From contig CACXEL010000287.1 of the NCBI GenBank assembly GCA_902766655.1, positions 1 through 7,300 on the forward strand: 7,300 nt of DNA. Direction: 5' to 3'. The notes below the pieces were generated by a model. It saw only the letters and a program-made list of their open reading frames with translations. It was not told the DNA's origin and searched no databases. Position numbers and translations under genes: made by a program. The DNA is from an uncultured Lachnospiraceae bacterium (lineage in GTDB: Bacteria > Bacillota > Clostridia > Lachnospirales > Lachnospiraceae). Below, one piece after another: positions 6,736 to 7,300 of the stretch (the stretch's first letter is position 1; every line of letters starts with the position of its first letter).

Positions 6736-7019
6736 TCAGCTGCTTTTATCCGGAGCACCAACATAGATCGCCTGCTTTTCCACCGGATTCTCTCTGGTCT
6801 TTTTGTCCCAGATAGAATTGGTGTAGGTTTTGAAGTTCACAGTGCGACCGGTATACTCACGCAGTTCCAGAATGTTTATGATAGTGCTCTCATTCCAGTA
6901 ATACGGATCTTCCTGCTGGTATCTCTGGCATAGAACTCGTTGAACCACATCCGGATCCCCGCGAAGTCATTGTCCACGCTGTTCTGGTTGGCAGAATCGA
7001 AATTGTCATTGATGGCAAT
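6736..7019 (-). pseudogene. Remnant of a large serine recombinase (TnpX/Tn4451-like), internally deleted and frameshifted
   Basis: On the minus strand, 7019-6903 reads IAINDNFDSANQNSVDNDF and continues to WFNEFYARDTSRKIR. This is the second half of a resolvase-type catalytic domain as found in Firmicutes conjugative and mobilizable elements. In a different frame, 6912-6736 reads EDPYYWNESTIINILELREY, then TVNFKTYTNSIWDKK and ENPVEKQAIY, the 'recombinase' DNA-binding domain of the same family. About 100 residues normally lie between these blocks. The two frames overlap at GGAAGATCCG (6904-6913), the likely deletion joint. The N-terminal third, with the catalytic serine, is missing: homology stops at the IS200/IS605 right end near 7020. 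The C-terminus diverges after AIY and stops (VGAPDKSS). It cannot encode a working enzyme and marks a decayed integrative element. Confidence 0.85.
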
Positions 7020-7020
7020 A

Positions 7021-7125
7021 GGCTATTGGCTATTTATCGCTTAATAGTTGATATTTATAAATTCCCGAAGCGAGTTCGCCCCGGTTATTTAACGGTACCA
7101 GCCTGATACCTCTACCCGATATAAT
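7021..7125 (-). ncRNA. Candidate TnpB omega-RNA (reRNA) scaffold at the element right end
   Basis: In IS200/IS605 elements the RNA guiding TnpB is made from the tnpB 3' end and right end, and its guide is the first ~16-20 bases outside the element. Here the non-coding 105 bases after the tnpB stop are foldable: CGAA/TTCG, GCG/CGC and a distant TCGCTT/AAGCGA pair (plus-strand 7037-7042 with 7068-7073) that could form a pseudoknot-like contact. The implied guide, starting at 7020 and reading leftward, is recombinase coding sequence. No covariance model was applied. The 5' boundary inside tnpB is unknown. Confidence 0.42.
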
Positions 7126-7300
7126 TCAGGCTACATTTACTCTGGTTATCTTTTCATGCTTCTTTATTCTCAAATCCCTGATACCGCCCGCCTTTATGAT
7201 CTGGTAGGCCGCATTGAGGTCTGCGTTGATGTACGTCCCGTCATTGCTCATGAACAGGCCTCTCGCAATCCTTCTCCTGATGTCATAGTGGGCCCGGTCC
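7126..7300 (-). CDS. tnpB: TnpB (OrfB) RNA-guided nuclease of an IS200/IS605-type element, C-terminal 57 residues
   Basis: The minus-strand frame enters at 7299 and ends with TGA at 7128-7126. It reads DRAHYDIRRRIARGLF, then MSNDGTYINADLNAAYQIIK and a basic tail. The RGLF...INAD-x-NAAYxI block is the C-terminal RuvC-III motif of TnpB. The Asp of INADLNAA (bases 7219-7221) corresponds to the third RuvC catalytic residue, so the visible end is not obviously inactivated. Known TnpB proteins are omega-RNA-guided DNA endonucleases that cut sites matching the element flank, promoting retention of the transposon. The CxxC zinc-finger motif is not seen in this short stretch, which fits the TnpB branch with RGLF before INAD. 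The rest of the gene lies to the right, so its integrity is unknown. Confidence 0.86.
   Translation of the reverse strand, partial: DRAHYDIRRRIARGLFMSNDGTYINADLNAAYQIIKAGGIRDLRIKKHEKITRVNVA

Larger units (their letters stand above)
7021..7300 (-). mobile_element. IS200/IS605-type element, right end (element runs past the window edge)
   Basis: The 3' end of tnpB plus ~105 bases of downstream sequence up to the point where serine-recombinase coding sequence resumes (7019/7020). On the minus strand, recombinase homology begins at TATTGCC and nothing resembling recombinase precedes it, so the boundary is placed at 7021. The border carries the tandem repeat GGCTATT GGCTATT (7021-7034) and a small palindrome CAATA-GGC-TATTG across the junction (7016-7028). 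This family leaves no target duplication, which fits. The left end and any tnpA would be beyond 7300. Confidence 0.65.

Noticed and set aside
6640..6933. 97-codon plus-strand frame starting in the 15-bp hairpin
   Set aside because: It lies antisense to the recognisable serine-recombinase remnant and has no Shine-Dalgarno sequence or family motif.
7021..7034. CRISPR-like or tandem-repeat array
   Set aside because: Only two 7-base copies with no spacer-repeat periodicity. It is better explained as part of the transposon end.

Overview
The window looks like a chromosomal piece from a high-GC member of the Clostridia (Firmicutes), possibly Lachnospiraceae-like. The evidence is the metG-tatD gene order, strong Shine-Dalgarno sequences (GGAGG, AAGGAG), a Clostridia-style branching enzyme with a SHDEVVHLKC motif, and serine-recombinase and TnpB debris of the kind common in gut and rumen Clostridia. 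The genus cannot be named from this sequence alone. Coding regions favour codons ending in C or G. Intergenic DNA and the last ~650 bases are visibly richer in A and T.

Layout, left to right. (1) Bases 1-1269 are the 3' part of metG, from just before the KMSKS loop to the C-terminal tRNA-binding domain. (2) A strong terminator-like hairpin with a U-run sits one base before the ribosome binding site of tatD (1344-2174), a metal-dependent DNase/hydrolase. (3) A 430-base gap (2175-2604) holds several hairpins, a 19-bp dyad that could be an operator, and a 12-bp-stem terminator-like hairpin about 145 bases before the next start codon. (4) ade, adenine deaminase, spans 2605-4311. (5) A 250-base gap ends in a clear sigma-A-type promoter for glgB (4562-6532), a glycogen branching enzyme with an odd lysine-rich tail. 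(6) After glgB come a GC hairpin and then a perfect 15-bp inverted repeat (6629-6666). (7) From about 6736 to the end the DNA is accessory. A minus-strand remnant of a large serine recombinase (6736-7019), shortened by an internal deletion at a short shared sequence, abuts the right end of an IS200/IS605-type element whose tnpB 3' end (7126-7300) is also on the minus strand.

How the genes relate. The four housekeeping genes (translation, DNA repair/hydrolase, purine salvage, glycogen) share a strand but appear to be separate transcription units: a terminator or attenuator separates metG from tatD, a leader precedes ade, and glgB has its own promoter. The two most interesting regions are the ade leader, which looks like an attenuation switch but lacks a recognisable purine riboswitch core, and the TnpB right end. 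There the sequence directly outside the element, which would be the guide of a TnpB omega-RNA, is serine-recombinase coding sequence.
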